Shown here: in pieces, positions 6,051-13,189 of the stretch | How positions within the stretch are numbered: the first letter of the stretch is position 1 | Layout of the letters: every line of letters begins with the position of its first letter | Source of the DNA: SD8 sp035528475 | GTDB lineage: Archaea > Halobacteriota > Methanomicrobia > Methanomicrobiales > Methanospirillaceae | Direction: 5' to 3' | Length of the DNA: 13,189 bases | Assembly (NCBI GenBank): GCA_035528475.1 | Contig: DATKYO010000130.1 | Span: 1 to 13,189 of the forward strand | The notes under the pieces: model-generated | What the model saw: only the letters and a program-made list of their open reading frames with translations | Told to the model about the DNA's origin: nothing | The model's database searches: none | Translations under genes and position numbers: made by a program

Positions 6051-7250
6051 ATGCAATGCGTAATCCTGGCCGCAGGGGAGGGCAGGAGGATGCGCCCTCT
6101 TACAAGCCGGAGACCCAAGGTATTGCTCCCCCTTGCAAACACCCCCATGCTGGGACATCTCATATCAGCTGCAAGGATTGCAGGAATCGAAGAAATAACT
6201 CTTGTTGTGGGATATGGAGAGCGTGAAGTAAGGGGTTATTTCCGGGACGGAAGCGAGTTTGGTGTATCCATACGTTATGTGACCCAGAGATACCAGAAAG
6301 GGACTGCAGATGCTGTCAATGCGGCCAGAAAACACATTGATGACACTTTCCTCCTTATGAACGGAGACATGGTCCTACAGAGTGGAGATATATCCGGGAT
6401 GATAGCACAGCACGCTCCCTGCATGGGTATTTACCATTCAGATCATCCGGAGGACTATGGCGTGGTTTCGGTTGAGAAAAATCATGTTACATGCCTTGAA
6501 GAAAAATCAGAAAAACTTAAAAGCACACTTATCAATGCCGGGATATACCTCTTCGATCCTGATATTCTCGATCTTTTCGCAGAAGTGAAATGTTCTTCCC
6601 GGGGGGAATATGAGCTGACTGATGCACTGGATGTGTATATAGCACAGGGTCTGTTAAACGCATATCAGCTTGACTCGTGGATGGATGTCGGGTTTCCTTG
6701 GGATCTGCTCTCTGCAAATGAGATCCTGCTCCGAGATCTTATGCCCGGTAATGACGGGGAGATTGAGGAAGGAGTATCCATTCATGGTCCTGTTTCCATT
6801 GGAGAAGGAACTTTGGTAAAATCCGGGACCTATATCGAAGGCCCTTGTATTATTGGCAAAAACTGTCGGATCGGTCCCCACGCCTATATCAGGGGACATA
6901 CGTCCATCGGTAATGATTGCCATATCGGGCATTGTACAGAGATCAAAAATTCGATAATTATGAGCAATACGAAAATTCCGCATTTCAATTACCTGGGGGA
7001 CTCGGTGGTCGGAAGCGGGTGCAATTTTGGAGCAGGAACCAAGGTGGCAAACCTGCGGCATGATCACCGGACAGTAAAAATCAGGGGCAGAGATACAAAG
7101 AGGGTCAAGATGGGAGCCATCATTGCCGATGATGTCAAGTTCGGCATCAACTGCTCGGTGAATGTCGGTGCGGTGTTAGGCAGCAACGTGAAAGTTGCGC
7201 CTCATTCCTATGTGGAAGGATGGATTGATGAAGATTCACAGATAAGGTAG
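6051..7250 (+). CDS. glmU: Bifunctional GlmU: GlcN-1-P acetyltransferase / GlcNAc-1-P uridylyltransferase
   Basis: This makes UDP-GlcNAc from glucosamine-1-phosphate by acetylation and then uridylylation. The N-terminal half is a nucleotidylyltransferase with LAAGEGRRMRPLT (6-18) and the RPK lysine just after, and LLMNGDM carries the metal-binding Asp. The C-terminal half, from about 240, is a left-handed beta helix of hexapeptide repeats. His311, Tyr314 and Asn334 (in PHFNYLGDS and ANLRHD) align with His308, Tyr311 and Asn331 of the archaeal bifunctional enzyme ST0452, as I recall it, so both activities are probably present. The ATG at 6051 is chosen because the N-terminus then matches the paralogue that follows. 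A GTG at 6036 would add five residues and has no better Shine-Dalgarno; GGAG at 6033-6036 is 14 nt from the ATG. It lies 23 nt after glmM. Confidence 0.9.
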   Translation: MQCVILAAGEGRRMRPLTSRRPKVLLPLANTPMLGHLISAARIAGIEEITLVVGYGEREVRGYFRDGSEFGVSIRYVTQRYQKGTADAVNAARKHIDDTFLLMNGDMVLQSGDISGMIAQHAPCMGIYHSDHPEDYGVVSVEKNHVTCLEEKSEKLKSTLINAGIYLFDPDILDLFAEVKCSSRGEYELTDALDVYIAQGLLNAYQLDSWMDVGFPWDLLSANEILLRDLMPGNDGEIEEGVSIHGPVSIGEGTLVKSGTYIEGPCIIGKNCRIGPHAYIRGHTSIGNDCHIGHCTEIKNSIIMSNTKIPHFNYLGDSVVGSGCNFGAGTKVANLRHDHRTVKIRGRDTKRVKMGAIIADDVKFGINCSVNVGAVLGSNVKVAPHSYVEGWIDEDSQIR

Positions 7251-7257
7251 GTGAAAC

Positions 7258-8415
7258 ATGCAGGCAGTAATACTGGCGGCCGGGGAGGGAAAACGGATTC
7301 GCCCCCTTACACGAGGCAGACCGAAGGCACTAATCCCGGTGGCAAACAGGCCGATTATTGATTACCCGATACAGGCTCTCCTGGATTGCGGGATTCGCAA
7401 TATTGTCGTTGTTGTAGGATATAGAAAAGAGCAGGTTATCCGTTATCTCAACACTCTCGATGTGCCGGTGGATGTGGTCGTGCAGGAGAAGCAGCTGGGT
7501 ACGGCACATGCCCTGAAATGCGCAGAAGACGTCCTGGAAGACGAATTCCTTGTACTTCCCGGTGATAATTATATCGATTCGCCCTCGTTACGGAAGGTAG
7601 CAGAACAGCCAAATTCCATGCTTGTCAAGACACACCCGTATCCTTCCAATTTCGGGGTAGTGGTCATTAAAGAAGGATACGTGGAAAGCATTGTTGAAAA
7701 ACCCGAGCATGCGCCAAGTTTTACAATATCAACCGGAATTTTATCGCTCACAAAGGAATTTTTCAAATATGCCAGAGGAAATGACATAACAGACGCAATA
7801 ACGGAAATGTTGTATGCCGGGATCAGGATACGGCCAATAATGGCCGGGAACTGGCAGGACGCCATTTATCCCTGGGATCTCCTGTCAATGAACGCCAGAC
7901 TGATCGATTCGATCTCCCCGCAGAAAGCAGGAATTATTGAGAAGGAAGTGGTGATCCAGGGCAATGTACAGGTTGGAAAAGGCAGCAGGATTGGCCCCCA
8001 TACTGTAATCCAGGGGCCGGTCATCATCGGCGAGGAATGTGAAATTGCATCTCATTGTTGTATTGGACCATACACCAGCATTGGTTCACGGGTGAGCGTG
8101 GAGCCGTTTACCTATATTGATGATTCTATTCTCATGGACGACGCAGCCGTTGGCGCCCATTCCCGGGTGATGAAATCTGTTCTCGGGCAGGGAGTCACTC
8201 TCGGGGATCATTCCAGTATCATCAGTGCATCCCACCTCATGGAAATAGAAAGTTATCCCATAAAGGGGAATTTTGGTGCAATATTCGGGGACGAAGTACG
8301 CAGCGGGCCATTTACCGTGTTCGAAGGTGCAATTGTTGGAAATAATGTCACAATAATCGGAGGAAAAAAGATCAGCTCCACCTCAGCCTACAAGGACGGG
8401 ATTACGGTGATCTAG
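7258..8415 (+). CDS. Sugar-1-phosphate nucleotidylyltransferase, GlmU paralogue with degenerate acetyltransferase site
   Basis: This 385-residue protein has the same two-part build as the gene before it: LAAGEGKRIRPLT (6-18), a QLGTAHAL nucleotide/sugar loop, LPGDN with the metal-binding Asp, then hexapeptide repeats from about 225. The nucleotidylyltransferase half looks fully active. In the beta helix, the region matching the catalytic His-Tyr-Asn of GlmU reads GAHSRVMKS and then GDHSSIIS. One histidine (301) may remain, but the tyrosine and asparagine are not there. I infer that it lacks acetyltransferase activity and makes another NDP-sugar (UDP-glucose or dTDP-glucose type) or activates GlcNAc-1-phosphate only. 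The repeats may serve trimerisation. The start has AGGTGA (7249-7254) overlapping the glmU stop codon, with a 7-nt gap between the genes. Confidence 0.82.
   Translation: MQAVILAAGEGKRIRPLTRGRPKALIPVANRPIIDYPIQALLDCGIRNIVVVVGYRKEQVIRYLNTLDVPVDVVVQEKQLGTAHALKCAEDVLEDEFLVLPGDNYIDSPSLRKVAEQPNSMLVKTHPYPSNFGVVVIKEGYVESIVEKPEHAPSFTISTGILSLTKEFFKYARGNDITDAITEMLYAGIRIRPIMAGNWQDAIYPWDLLSMNARLIDSISPQKAGIIEKEVVIQGNVQVGKGSRIGPHTVIQGPVIIGEECEIASHCCIGPYTSIGSRVSVEPFTYIDDSILMDDAAVGAHSRVMKSVLGQGVTLGDHSSIISASHLMEIESYPIKGNFGAIFGDEVRSGPFTVFEGAIVGNNVTIIGGKKISSTSAYKDGITVI
8406..8412 (+). promoter_or_regulatory. Shine-Dalgarno GGTGATC for the GTG start of glmS
   Basis: GGTGATC is a perfect partial match to the 3' end of archaeal 16S rRNA as usually given (GGAGGTGATC) and lies 4 nt before GTG 8417, inside the last codons of the preceding gene. 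It supports the GTG start, which also places the catalytic cysteine at position 2. Confidence 0.75.
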
Positions 8416-8416
8416 A

Positions 8417-10156
8417 GTGTGCGGAATAATCGGATACTGCGGCCTGGCTGAGGCGGCCCCGGTTGTGATAAAGGGGTTAAAAAGGCTGGAATACCGAGGA
8501 TACGACTCTTTTGGAATTGCGGTGCAGAATAAGGATATCCAGATCAACAAGCGGCAGGGCAAGGTCTCTGAAGGGGAGAATTCTGCCCTCTCATTGGGCG
8601 GAAAAATCGGGATTGGACATACACGATGGGCCACTCACGGGATTCCCAATGATGTGAATGCCCATCCGCACACCGATTGTCAGGGAAGGATTGCGGTTGT
8701 CCATAACGGGATAATCGAAAATTACGCCGTACTGAAACAGCAACTAATTGAAAATGGCCATATATTCCGTTCAGACACAGATTCTGAGGTTATAGCCCAC
8801 CTGATAGAGGAACGGTATTCCGGCGACCTGATGGTTGCCGTGGAAGACGCTATCTCCCTTCTCGAGGGATCATATGCACTCTTGGCTATTGCCGAAGGCG
8901 ACAAAAGAATCATTGCTGCCAGAAAAAGCAGCCCGCTTGTAATAGGGATGACCGATCAGGAGACCTTTGCCGCATCTGATATGACTCCTATTCTTGAGTA
9001 TACAGAAAGGGCTGTGTTTCTGGATGACGGAGACGTTGCCTCCCTCACTCCGGGAAAACTGGAAATACGTAATCGGGGCAAGCCGGTAACACGGAATGTT
9101 GAGCTTATCGACTGGTCTGTTGAGGATGTGAAGAAAGGCGGGTTTAAGCATTATATGCTAAAAGAGATCTATGAACAGCCCGGAGTGTTCTCGAATTCCA
9201 TTCGTGCCCTGAAACGGGAAGAAACCCCCGAATGGCTCCTGGACATTCGCAGAGTCACTCTTATTGCATGCGGAACATCATATCATGCCGGTCTTCTCTT
9301 CAAATATTTATTGGAAGATCTTTGCCATATTCCTGCCAGGCTGGAATTTGCATCCGAATTTAAGTATTACACGCCACCGGTCAACGAGCTGGTCGTAGGT
9401 ATTACCCAATCGGGGGAGACTGCGGATACAATCGCAGCAATGAAAGTTGCCAGATCATATAACTGCCCCACTCTGGCAGTGGCAAACGTGCTGGGAAGTT
9501 CGATCAGCAGAATCGCTGATCATACGGTATACATGCGGGCAGGTCCGGAGATCAGCGTCGCCGCAACCAAGTCATTTATCGCCGAACTGGCGGTGATGAT
9601 GCACATCGTCAATGAGCTTTCCAGGGGAGTTTTATCCGATGCACTGGAGCGGGCAAACAGGGCGATGGAGGAGACACTTCTCCTGGATATGCAGGAGGCG
9701 GTGGAGTGCTGTCTTGGAGCACAGCATATCTTCTTTGTTGGCAGGGGTCCGTTTTATCCCATAGCACTGGAGGGAGCACTCAAGATGAAGGAGATCTCCT
9801 ACATCCATGCCGAAGGGTATGCGGCAGGGGAAATTAAGCACGGGCCTTTTGCCCTTTTGTCAGAAGAGACTCCTGTAGTGGCCATCTGTTTTCCGGGAAA
9901 GACATATTCGGTCATGATATCCAATATCAAGGAAATGAAGGCACGGGGTACCCCTCTGATCATACTCGGAGAGGATGGGGACAGGGATCTTTCCGAGATC
10001 GCGGATGTGTTCATACCCATACCTTCTCATGATCTGGTGACCAGGATTCTTACCTCCACTGTTGTCCTCCAGCTTCTGGCGTATTATACTGCAGATGCAC
10101 TTGGAAGGGATATAGATAAGCCGAGAAACCTGGCGAAGAGCGTGACTGTGGAGTGA
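8417..10156 (+). CDS. glmS: Glutamine--fructose-6-phosphate aminotransferase (isomerizing)
   Basis: This makes glucosamine-6-phosphate from fructose-6-phosphate and glutamine, the entry step to UDP-GlcNAc. The glutaminase half starts with Cys2 (CGIIGYCG), which becomes the N-terminal nucleophile once Met is removed. It carries GHTRWATHG (67-75), VVHNGIIENY (94-103) and SDTDSEV (119-125). Two SIS domains follow, with CGTS (285-288), TQSGET (330-335), AATKSF, and HAEGYAAGEIKHGP. The C-terminus DKPRNLAKSVTVE is the same as in E. coli GlmS, with Lys574 matching the catalytic Lys603. At 579 residues it is slightly shorter than E. coli GlmS (609). It begins with GTG, one nt after the preceding stop codon, and ends the operon 2 nt before a convergent gene. 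No glmS ribozyme is present; there is no room for one. Confidence 0.97.
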   Translation: MCGIIGYCGLAEAAPVVIKGLKRLEYRGYDSFGIAVQNKDIQINKRQGKVSEGENSALSLGGKIGIGHTRWATHGIPNDVNAHPHTDCQGRIAVVHNGIIENYAVLKQQLIENGHIFRSDTDSEVIAHLIEERYSGDLMVAVEDAISLLEGSYALLAIAEGDKRIIAARKSSPLVIGMTDQETFAASDMTPILEYTERAVFLDDGDVASLTPGKLEIRNRGKPVTRNVELIDWSVEDVKKGGFKHYMLKEIYEQPGVFSNSIRALKREETPEWLLDIRRVTLIACGTSYHAGLLFKYLLEDLCHIPARLEFASEFKYYTPPVNELVVGITQSGETADTIAAMKVARSYNCPTLAVANVLGSSISRIADHTVYMRAGPEISVAATKSFIAELAVMMHIVNELSRGVLSDALERANRAMEETLLLDMQEAVECCLGAQHIFFVGRGPFYPIALEGALKMKEISYIHAEGYAAGEIKHGPFALLSEETPVVAICFPGKTYSVMISNIKEMKARGTPLIILGEDGDRDLSEIADVFIPIPSHDLVTRILTSTVVLQLLAYYTADALGRDIDKPRNLAKSVTVE

Positions 10157-10158
10157 AG

Positions 10159-11298
10159 TTATCGACGAATATTATCTGCCGCCCTTGTGAGTACCTGTTC
10201 ATATTTTTCTGCAAGAATTTTCCAGTCATATTGAAGAGCTATTGAACGGTAGTCCTCGCCTGCAACCGGGTTAATGAGGATATTTCTCACCTGATTTACG
10301 AATGAGTCCCGGTCATCGTAATAATACAATTGATCTCCAAAGAAATGTTCCAGGGCCACCATTCTGCTTGAAAGTACCGGAATGCCGCACGATAAGTAAT
10401 TGAATACTTTTCCCCCGATTGTAAGCTCATTCTTTTTCATGTGCTTCAAAGGATTGAGTCCTATATCCATAGCCGAGATATATTTATTGAGATCTTTAAA
10501 ATCAACCCCTCCCGTAAAAATCACCTGCCCAGCTACTCCGCACTCCGTCGCAATCTGCCGTAATTTTCCCCCGTAATCTGTGAAGAGGCCCGGACCTACG
10601 ATCAATAATGTCGCATCAAGTTCTGGCAGAGCTTCAATGACTGTTTCCAGATCCACCCAGTACTCAAGTGATCCAATATATCCAATCACCTTTTTTCCAG
10701 TAAGACCCAGTTCCGCTTTTGCCTCTTCTCTGGGAGTCGGGGTTAACATATAAGTATCAACTCCGTTTGGAATGACTGTAACATTATCGAGCCCGAGACC
10801 ATGAAGATACATCTCAAAGTCGCCTGATACTGTGATTACCTCCGTGGCTCTGGTAATGTTGAACCTGGTTACCAGTTTAGTGAATTTTTTTATAATTATT
10901 CCAATCAGCGAATCAGGATAATAAATTGATGCTGATTCCTCGAAATGGTCCAGGTAATCAAATACGACAGGAACCCCGCAGTAATTTGCGAGGAATGAGG
11001 GAAGAATATTGGAGGAGAGAATCACTTCAATGCGGTACTTTTTTACCGCCTCTTTAATTGCGACATAGTGGGAAGGGGCATTAAGAATATAATAAAGAGA
11101 GGGATCTTTCACTCGAAAACCAACTGATTTCAGCAAAGTACATTCGGTGGTTCGTGGAGAATTATCCTTAAATTTTTTGAGATTGAAATGCATGACATAG
11201 ACTTCGTGTCTTTTTGCCAAAATATCAAAGATAAAATTAAGGCGGTTAGGAACAGGGTGGCGAAGCCAGTCTGTGGTGGGGATAACGAGGATTTGCAT
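10159..11298 (-). CDS. GT4-type glycosyltransferase
   Basis: This GT-B fold enzyme of 379 residues probably transfers a sugar from a nucleotide donor to a lipid-linked or surface glycan. The C-terminal donor-binding domain is clear: VIPNGVDT (175-182), KVIGYIGSLEYWVD (about 203-216), LLIVGPG (231-237) and GGKVFNYLSCGIPVLSS (295-311). The second glutamate of the usual E-x7-E motif seems to be Asn300, a change seen in some related enzymes. The N-terminal half has no transmembrane helix, so it would be cytoplasmic or membrane-peripheral. Acceptor and donor are unknown. It lies downstream of the flippase on the same strand, 87 nt away, and its stop converges on glmS with 2 nt between. The ATG at 11298 has no Shine-Dalgarno; a GTG or leaderless arrangement was considered, and an AT-rich element lies 38-52 nt upstream. 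Confidence 0.88.
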   Translation of the reverse strand: MQILVIPTTDWLRHPVPNRLNFIFDILAKRHEVYVMHFNLKKFKDNSPRTTECTLLKSVGFRVKDPSLYYILNAPSHYVAIKEAVKKYRIEVILSSNILPSFLANYCGVPVVFDYLDHFEESASIYYPDSLIGIIIKKFTKLVTRFNITRATEVITVSGDFEMYLHGLGLDNVTVIPNGVDTYMLTPTPREEAKAELGLTGKKVIGYIGSLEYWVDLETVIEALPELDATLLIVGPGLFTDYGGKLRQIATECGVAGQVIFTGGVDFKDLNKYISAMDIGLNPLKHMKKNELTIGGKVFNYLSCGIPVLSSRMVALEHFFGDQLYYYDDRDSFVNQVRNILINPVAGEDYRSIALQYDWKILAEKYEQVLTRAADNIRR

Positions 11299-11385
11299 GT
11301 CTTTAATGTTACATGGGTTTTTGCAGGGATAATGCTAATTATGATATTTTCAGGTTCTGCCTGATGGGTGGTCAGTAAAGGCGGA
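11299..11385 (-). promoter_or_regulatory. Spacer between flippase and glycosyltransferase with AT-rich element
   Basis: This 87-nt gap has an AT-rich block at 11336-11350 (TAATTATGATATTTT on the plus strand) that could be a TATA box for the glycosyltransferase. No Shine-Dalgarno is seen before the ATG at 11298. An independent promoter is possible; equally the two genes may share one transcript from upstream of the flippase. Confidence 0.3.
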
Positions 11386-12864
11386 TTAGAGAAATTCTGG
11401 CCAGGGCAATCCGATTGTCTGCACGATAGTCTTAATTTCATCTTTGATTCCTTCATCCCATTTCAGGATCAGGATCAAATATATCAAAGCACCAATTAAC
11501 ACTGCTGCAATAAGAGAAAAGACATTTCCGATCTGAAAAACCAGCCTGAATGCCAGAACACAGATTCCCATCACAATGGAGGCTTTCAGGATATTAAGGA
11601 CAGGATGTCTTTCCAGTCTCACGCTGATGATTGATGATAGATAATAGTATGCCAGACCAGCGTTCAAAAGCATGGAAACGAGCGTCGCTATTGCAGCGCC
11701 TACAATCCCCATCATAGGAATGAGGGCTATATTCAGCCCTATATTAAGGGTAGCTGAAATAGCAGTCACAATAAATGTTTTCTTTGGTTTATCCATGGAA
11801 TTCAGTACCATGGTCTGCATATACATGAAAATATTCACAATCTGGACAAGGAAAAGAATAATAAGTGCTGGTGTGCCGCTTTCAAACGACGACCCATATA
11901 AAAAATATAGAACTGAATCGCTGAGAAGTAAGCCCCCAATTACGGCTGGAACTGCAAGGAATAGGGAATATGTAAAAGCCCTGGAAATTGTTCCTTCAAT
12001 AGCCAGGAAATCGCCGATCGCATGCCAGTGGCTCATTCGGGGGTATAGAACATAGCGCAAAGAGACAGTGATGAATGTTGCTGCACTGGTCAGTTGGAGT
12101 GCAACGCGGTAGATGCCAACATCAGCGTTGGTCATGAAATAGCCAATGAAGATGGTATCGGCATAGGCGAAGATCATTGCACCGCTGGAAGCGAGGAAAA
12201 TCCAAAAAGAGAAGGAAAATATTCTCTTTAAGTGATTTAAATTGAATTTTGCCAGCCTCAGATCCAAATAACGGAAATTGATCATGATGCCGATCAGCAT
12301 TCCTGCAATGAACCCTCCTGCAAGCCCTCCAACAGCAAATCCAAGATACGTGGCCAGGATTTGAACGATTATCTTGGAAACTGTGTTTAAAAAGCCACTT
12401 ACTTGAGCCACACCGGCTTTTGCGGTTCCATAGACGCCATTATGTGTAATACTGAATACCGTTCCCACGATAAGTGCAAGAATTAACCAAGGGATAAGGC
12501 CGGCGGAATTCAGATCTACCAGAAGAGGGGAGATTATTAAAACGATACTTGTTGAAAGCAACAGCAGGACTAATCTGAGTACAATAAATACTGAAAAATA
12601 TTGTTCCTGATCTTCACCCTCGCTGATCCTTTTTACGGCAGCTCCACCGAATCCACCATCGCCAATCAGATCAAAAATTCCATAATATGCCAGAAAAAGG
12701 AAATATGAACCAAGTATGGCAGGCCCGAGGACATGCGCAAAATACATTGTAGAGATATACCCGATAAGAGTACGCGCGATAAGTGATGAGAATGAAATAA
12801 AGGATTGTCTCTTAACAGGACTCATATCCATTATTCTTGTGAGGTAGCGGTCGTATTTTGCCAC
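11386..12864 (-). CDS. Polysaccharide flippase, Wzx/PST family membrane protein
   Basis: This very hydrophobic protein of 492 residues has roughly 12-14 transmembrane segments spread along its length. It has the N-terminal pattern of the PST/Wzx branch of the MOP superfamily: SFISFSSLIARTLIGY, then FAHVLGPAILGSYFLF, then LIGDGGFGGAAVKRISEGE. Family members move lipid-linked oligosaccharides across the cytoplasmic membrane. The start is taken as GTG at 12864, since no in-frame ATG lies upstream and the N-terminus fits the family. ATG codons at residues 12 and 14 are alternatives. No Shine-Dalgarno precedes any of them, and a TATAATTAT-like element (about 12889-12898) sits about 29 nt from the GTG, which suggests a leaderless mRNA. 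It probably works with the glycosyltransferase downstream. The cargo is not known. Confidence 0.88.
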   Translation of the reverse strand: MAKYDRYLTRIMDMSPVKRQSFISFSSLIARTLIGYISTMYFAHVLGPAILGSYFLFLAYYGIFDLIGDGGFGGAAVKRISEGEDQEQYFSVFIVLRLVLLLLSTSIVLIISPLLVDLNSAGLIPWLILALIVGTVFSITHNGVYGTAKAGVAQVSGFLNTVSKIIVQILATYLGFAVGGLAGGFIAGMLIGIMINFRYLDLRLAKFNLNHLKRIFSFSFWIFLASSGAMIFAYADTIFIGYFMTNADVGIYRVALQLTSAATFITVSLRYVLYPRMSHWHAIGDFLAIEGTISRAFTYSLFLAVPAVIGGLLLSDSVLYFLYGSSFESGTPALIILFLVQIVNIFMYMQTMVLNSMDKPKKTFIVTAISATLNIGLNIALIPMMGIVGAAIATLVSMLLNAGLAYYYLSSIISVRLERHPVLNILKASIVMGICVLAFRLVFQIGNVFSLIAAVLIGALIYLILILKWDEGIKDEIKTIVQTIGLPWPEFL

Positions 12865-13044
12865 ACATACGATTTGGAGGCGACAGAAATAATTATATCT
12901 GGAAATATCTTGGGATAAAATGGTGCCAAAAATCCGTTCAGATAAAGAAAAATATTAATTAAATTCGAAGAAATTTACATTAAAATGATATCTGGGGAAT
13001 TTTTTAACCAATTTAGCGTAGTTATTTAATATAAATAAACCTAT

Positions 13045-13056
13045 AATTACGTAATT
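13045..13056. repeat. 12-bp perfect palindrome AATTACGTAATT
   Basis: The sequence AATTACGTAATT equals its own reverse complement. It lies just downstream of a TATA-like AATATAAAT (13028-13036) and over or next to the predicted transcription start of the gene at 13086. This is a usual operator position for an archaeal repressor. In AT-rich DNA such symmetry could be chance. Confidence 0.4.
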
Positions 13057-13073
13057 TTCCTTATTACTATGTC

Positions 13074-13077
13074 GGAG
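13074..13077 (+). promoter_or_regulatory. Shine-Dalgarno GGAG for the gene at 13086
   Basis: GGAG is 8 nt before ATG 13086, normal spacing for this genome's motifs, and is the main reason to accept the cut-off reading frame as a gene. Confidence 0.55.
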
Positions 13078-13085
13078 TTTTATTT

Positions 13086-13189
13086 ATGAAAATGCAGTTT
13101 TATAAGACATTAATAAAATATATTTTTAGAATAAAATGGTGTATTAAAAAGGGATTTCCTATGAGGCTAATTCTATGTGATATACACCT
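13086..13189 (+). CDS. Start of an unidentified gene, cut by the window end
   Basis: This frame is open from ATG 13086 to the end of the window, giving 34 codons plus two bases. Support for a real gene is a Shine-Dalgarno GGAG (13074-13077) 8 nt upstream and a TATA-like AATATAAAT (13028-13036). The visible N-terminus is rich in lysine, isoleucine and phenylalanine, followed by MRLILCDIH, which resembles the first beta strand of a Rossmann-like protein. An alternative start is therefore the ATG at 13161 (residue 26), which would give a protein beginning MRLILCD; only KGF precedes it, without a good ribosome site beyond AAGGG at 13149-13153. No function can be assigned. Confidence 0.5.
   Translation, partial: MKMQFYKTLIKYIFRIKWCIKKGFPMRLILCDIH

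Larger units (their letters stand above)
12865..13085. promoter_or_regulatory. AT-rich divergent intergenic region
   Basis: This 221-bp stretch is much richer in A and T than the suf-glm part of the window and has no credible coding frame. On the minus strand, the element at about 12889-12898 is a likely TATA box for the flippase. On the plus strand, AATATAAAT at 13028-13036 is a likely TATA box for the gene starting at 13086. It also contains TTAATTAA (12955-12962) and a 12-bp palindrome (13045-13056). Confidence 0.5.

Noticed and set aside
8380..8420. Possible glmS ribozyme or riboswitch
   Set aside because: glmS starts one nt after the preceding stop codon, so there is no leader to hold one; that ribozyme is known from bacteria.
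11672..12055. Plus-strand frame of 127 codons inside the flippase
   Set aside because: It is antisense to a clear multi-pass membrane protein and shows no recognisable motif.
12955..12962. TTAATTAA palindrome
   Set aside because: Too short and too AT-rich to treat as an operator by itself.
12913..13141. ATAAAATGGTG occurring twice, near 12915 and near 13133
   Set aside because: Eleven bases shared in AT-rich DNA with no common flanks or spacing; most likely chance.
1..13189. CRISPR array, tRNA, rRNA, insertion sequence or integrase
   Set aside because: No regularly spaced repeats, cloverleaf-like segments, transposase motifs or terminal inverted repeats were seen in a read of both strands.

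Overview
The window reads as chromosomal DNA of a methanogenic archaeon, most likely of the Methanomicrobia/Methanomicrobiales type. The reasons are the two-gene SufC-SufB-like Fe-S assembly operon without SufD, SufS or SufE, the archaeal-type fused GlmU, a GlmM and an archaeal-length Pcm, archaeal Shine-Dalgarno motifs (GGTGATC-like), and TATA-like AT elements about 25-30 nt before some starts. The genus cannot be fixed from the sequence alone. There is no rRNA, tRNA, CRISPR array or insertion sequence that I can support.

Layout. (1) Positions 1-825, minus strand: an amino-methyltransferase acting on DNA (TSPPYN and DPFNGAGT motifs), cut by the window start. (2) Positions 826-978: a divergent promoter region with a perfect 13-bp inverted repeat. 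(3) Positions 979-4746, plus strand: sufC, sufB, pcm, a metal-dependent cyclase/formamidase-family gene and an unassigned cysteine-rich gene. Most of these overlap by 11-17 nt. (4) Positions 4777-10156, plus strand: glmM, glmU, a second nucleotidylyltransferase paralogue, and glmS. Together they encode the whole route from fructose-6-phosphate to UDP-GlcNAc. (5) Positions 10159-12864, minus strand: a GT4-type glycosyltransferase and, upstream of it, a Wzx-like polysaccharide flippase, converging on glmS with a 2-nt gap. (6) Positions 12865-13189: AT-rich DNA with divergent promoter-like elements, a 12-bp palindrome, and the start of a new plus-strand gene that runs out of the window.

How the genes fit together. 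SufB and SufC form a scaffold/ATPase pair that builds Fe-S clusters, which methanogens need in large amounts. Pcm repairs isoaspartyl damage. GlmS makes glucosamine-6-phosphate, GlmM turns it into glucosamine-1-phosphate, and GlmU acetylates and uridylylates it to UDP-GlcNAc. The neighbouring glycosyltransferase and flippase would be logical users of such a sugar nucleotide for surface glycan or S-layer N-glycan assembly, although that link is inferred from proximity only.

Most of the window is ordinary housekeeping. The points most worth a second look are the unassigned cysteine-rich gene at 4141-4746, the tandem GlmU-like pair in which only the first copy keeps the acetyltransferase residues, the CxxC tail of SufC, and the palindromes in the two divergent promoter regions.
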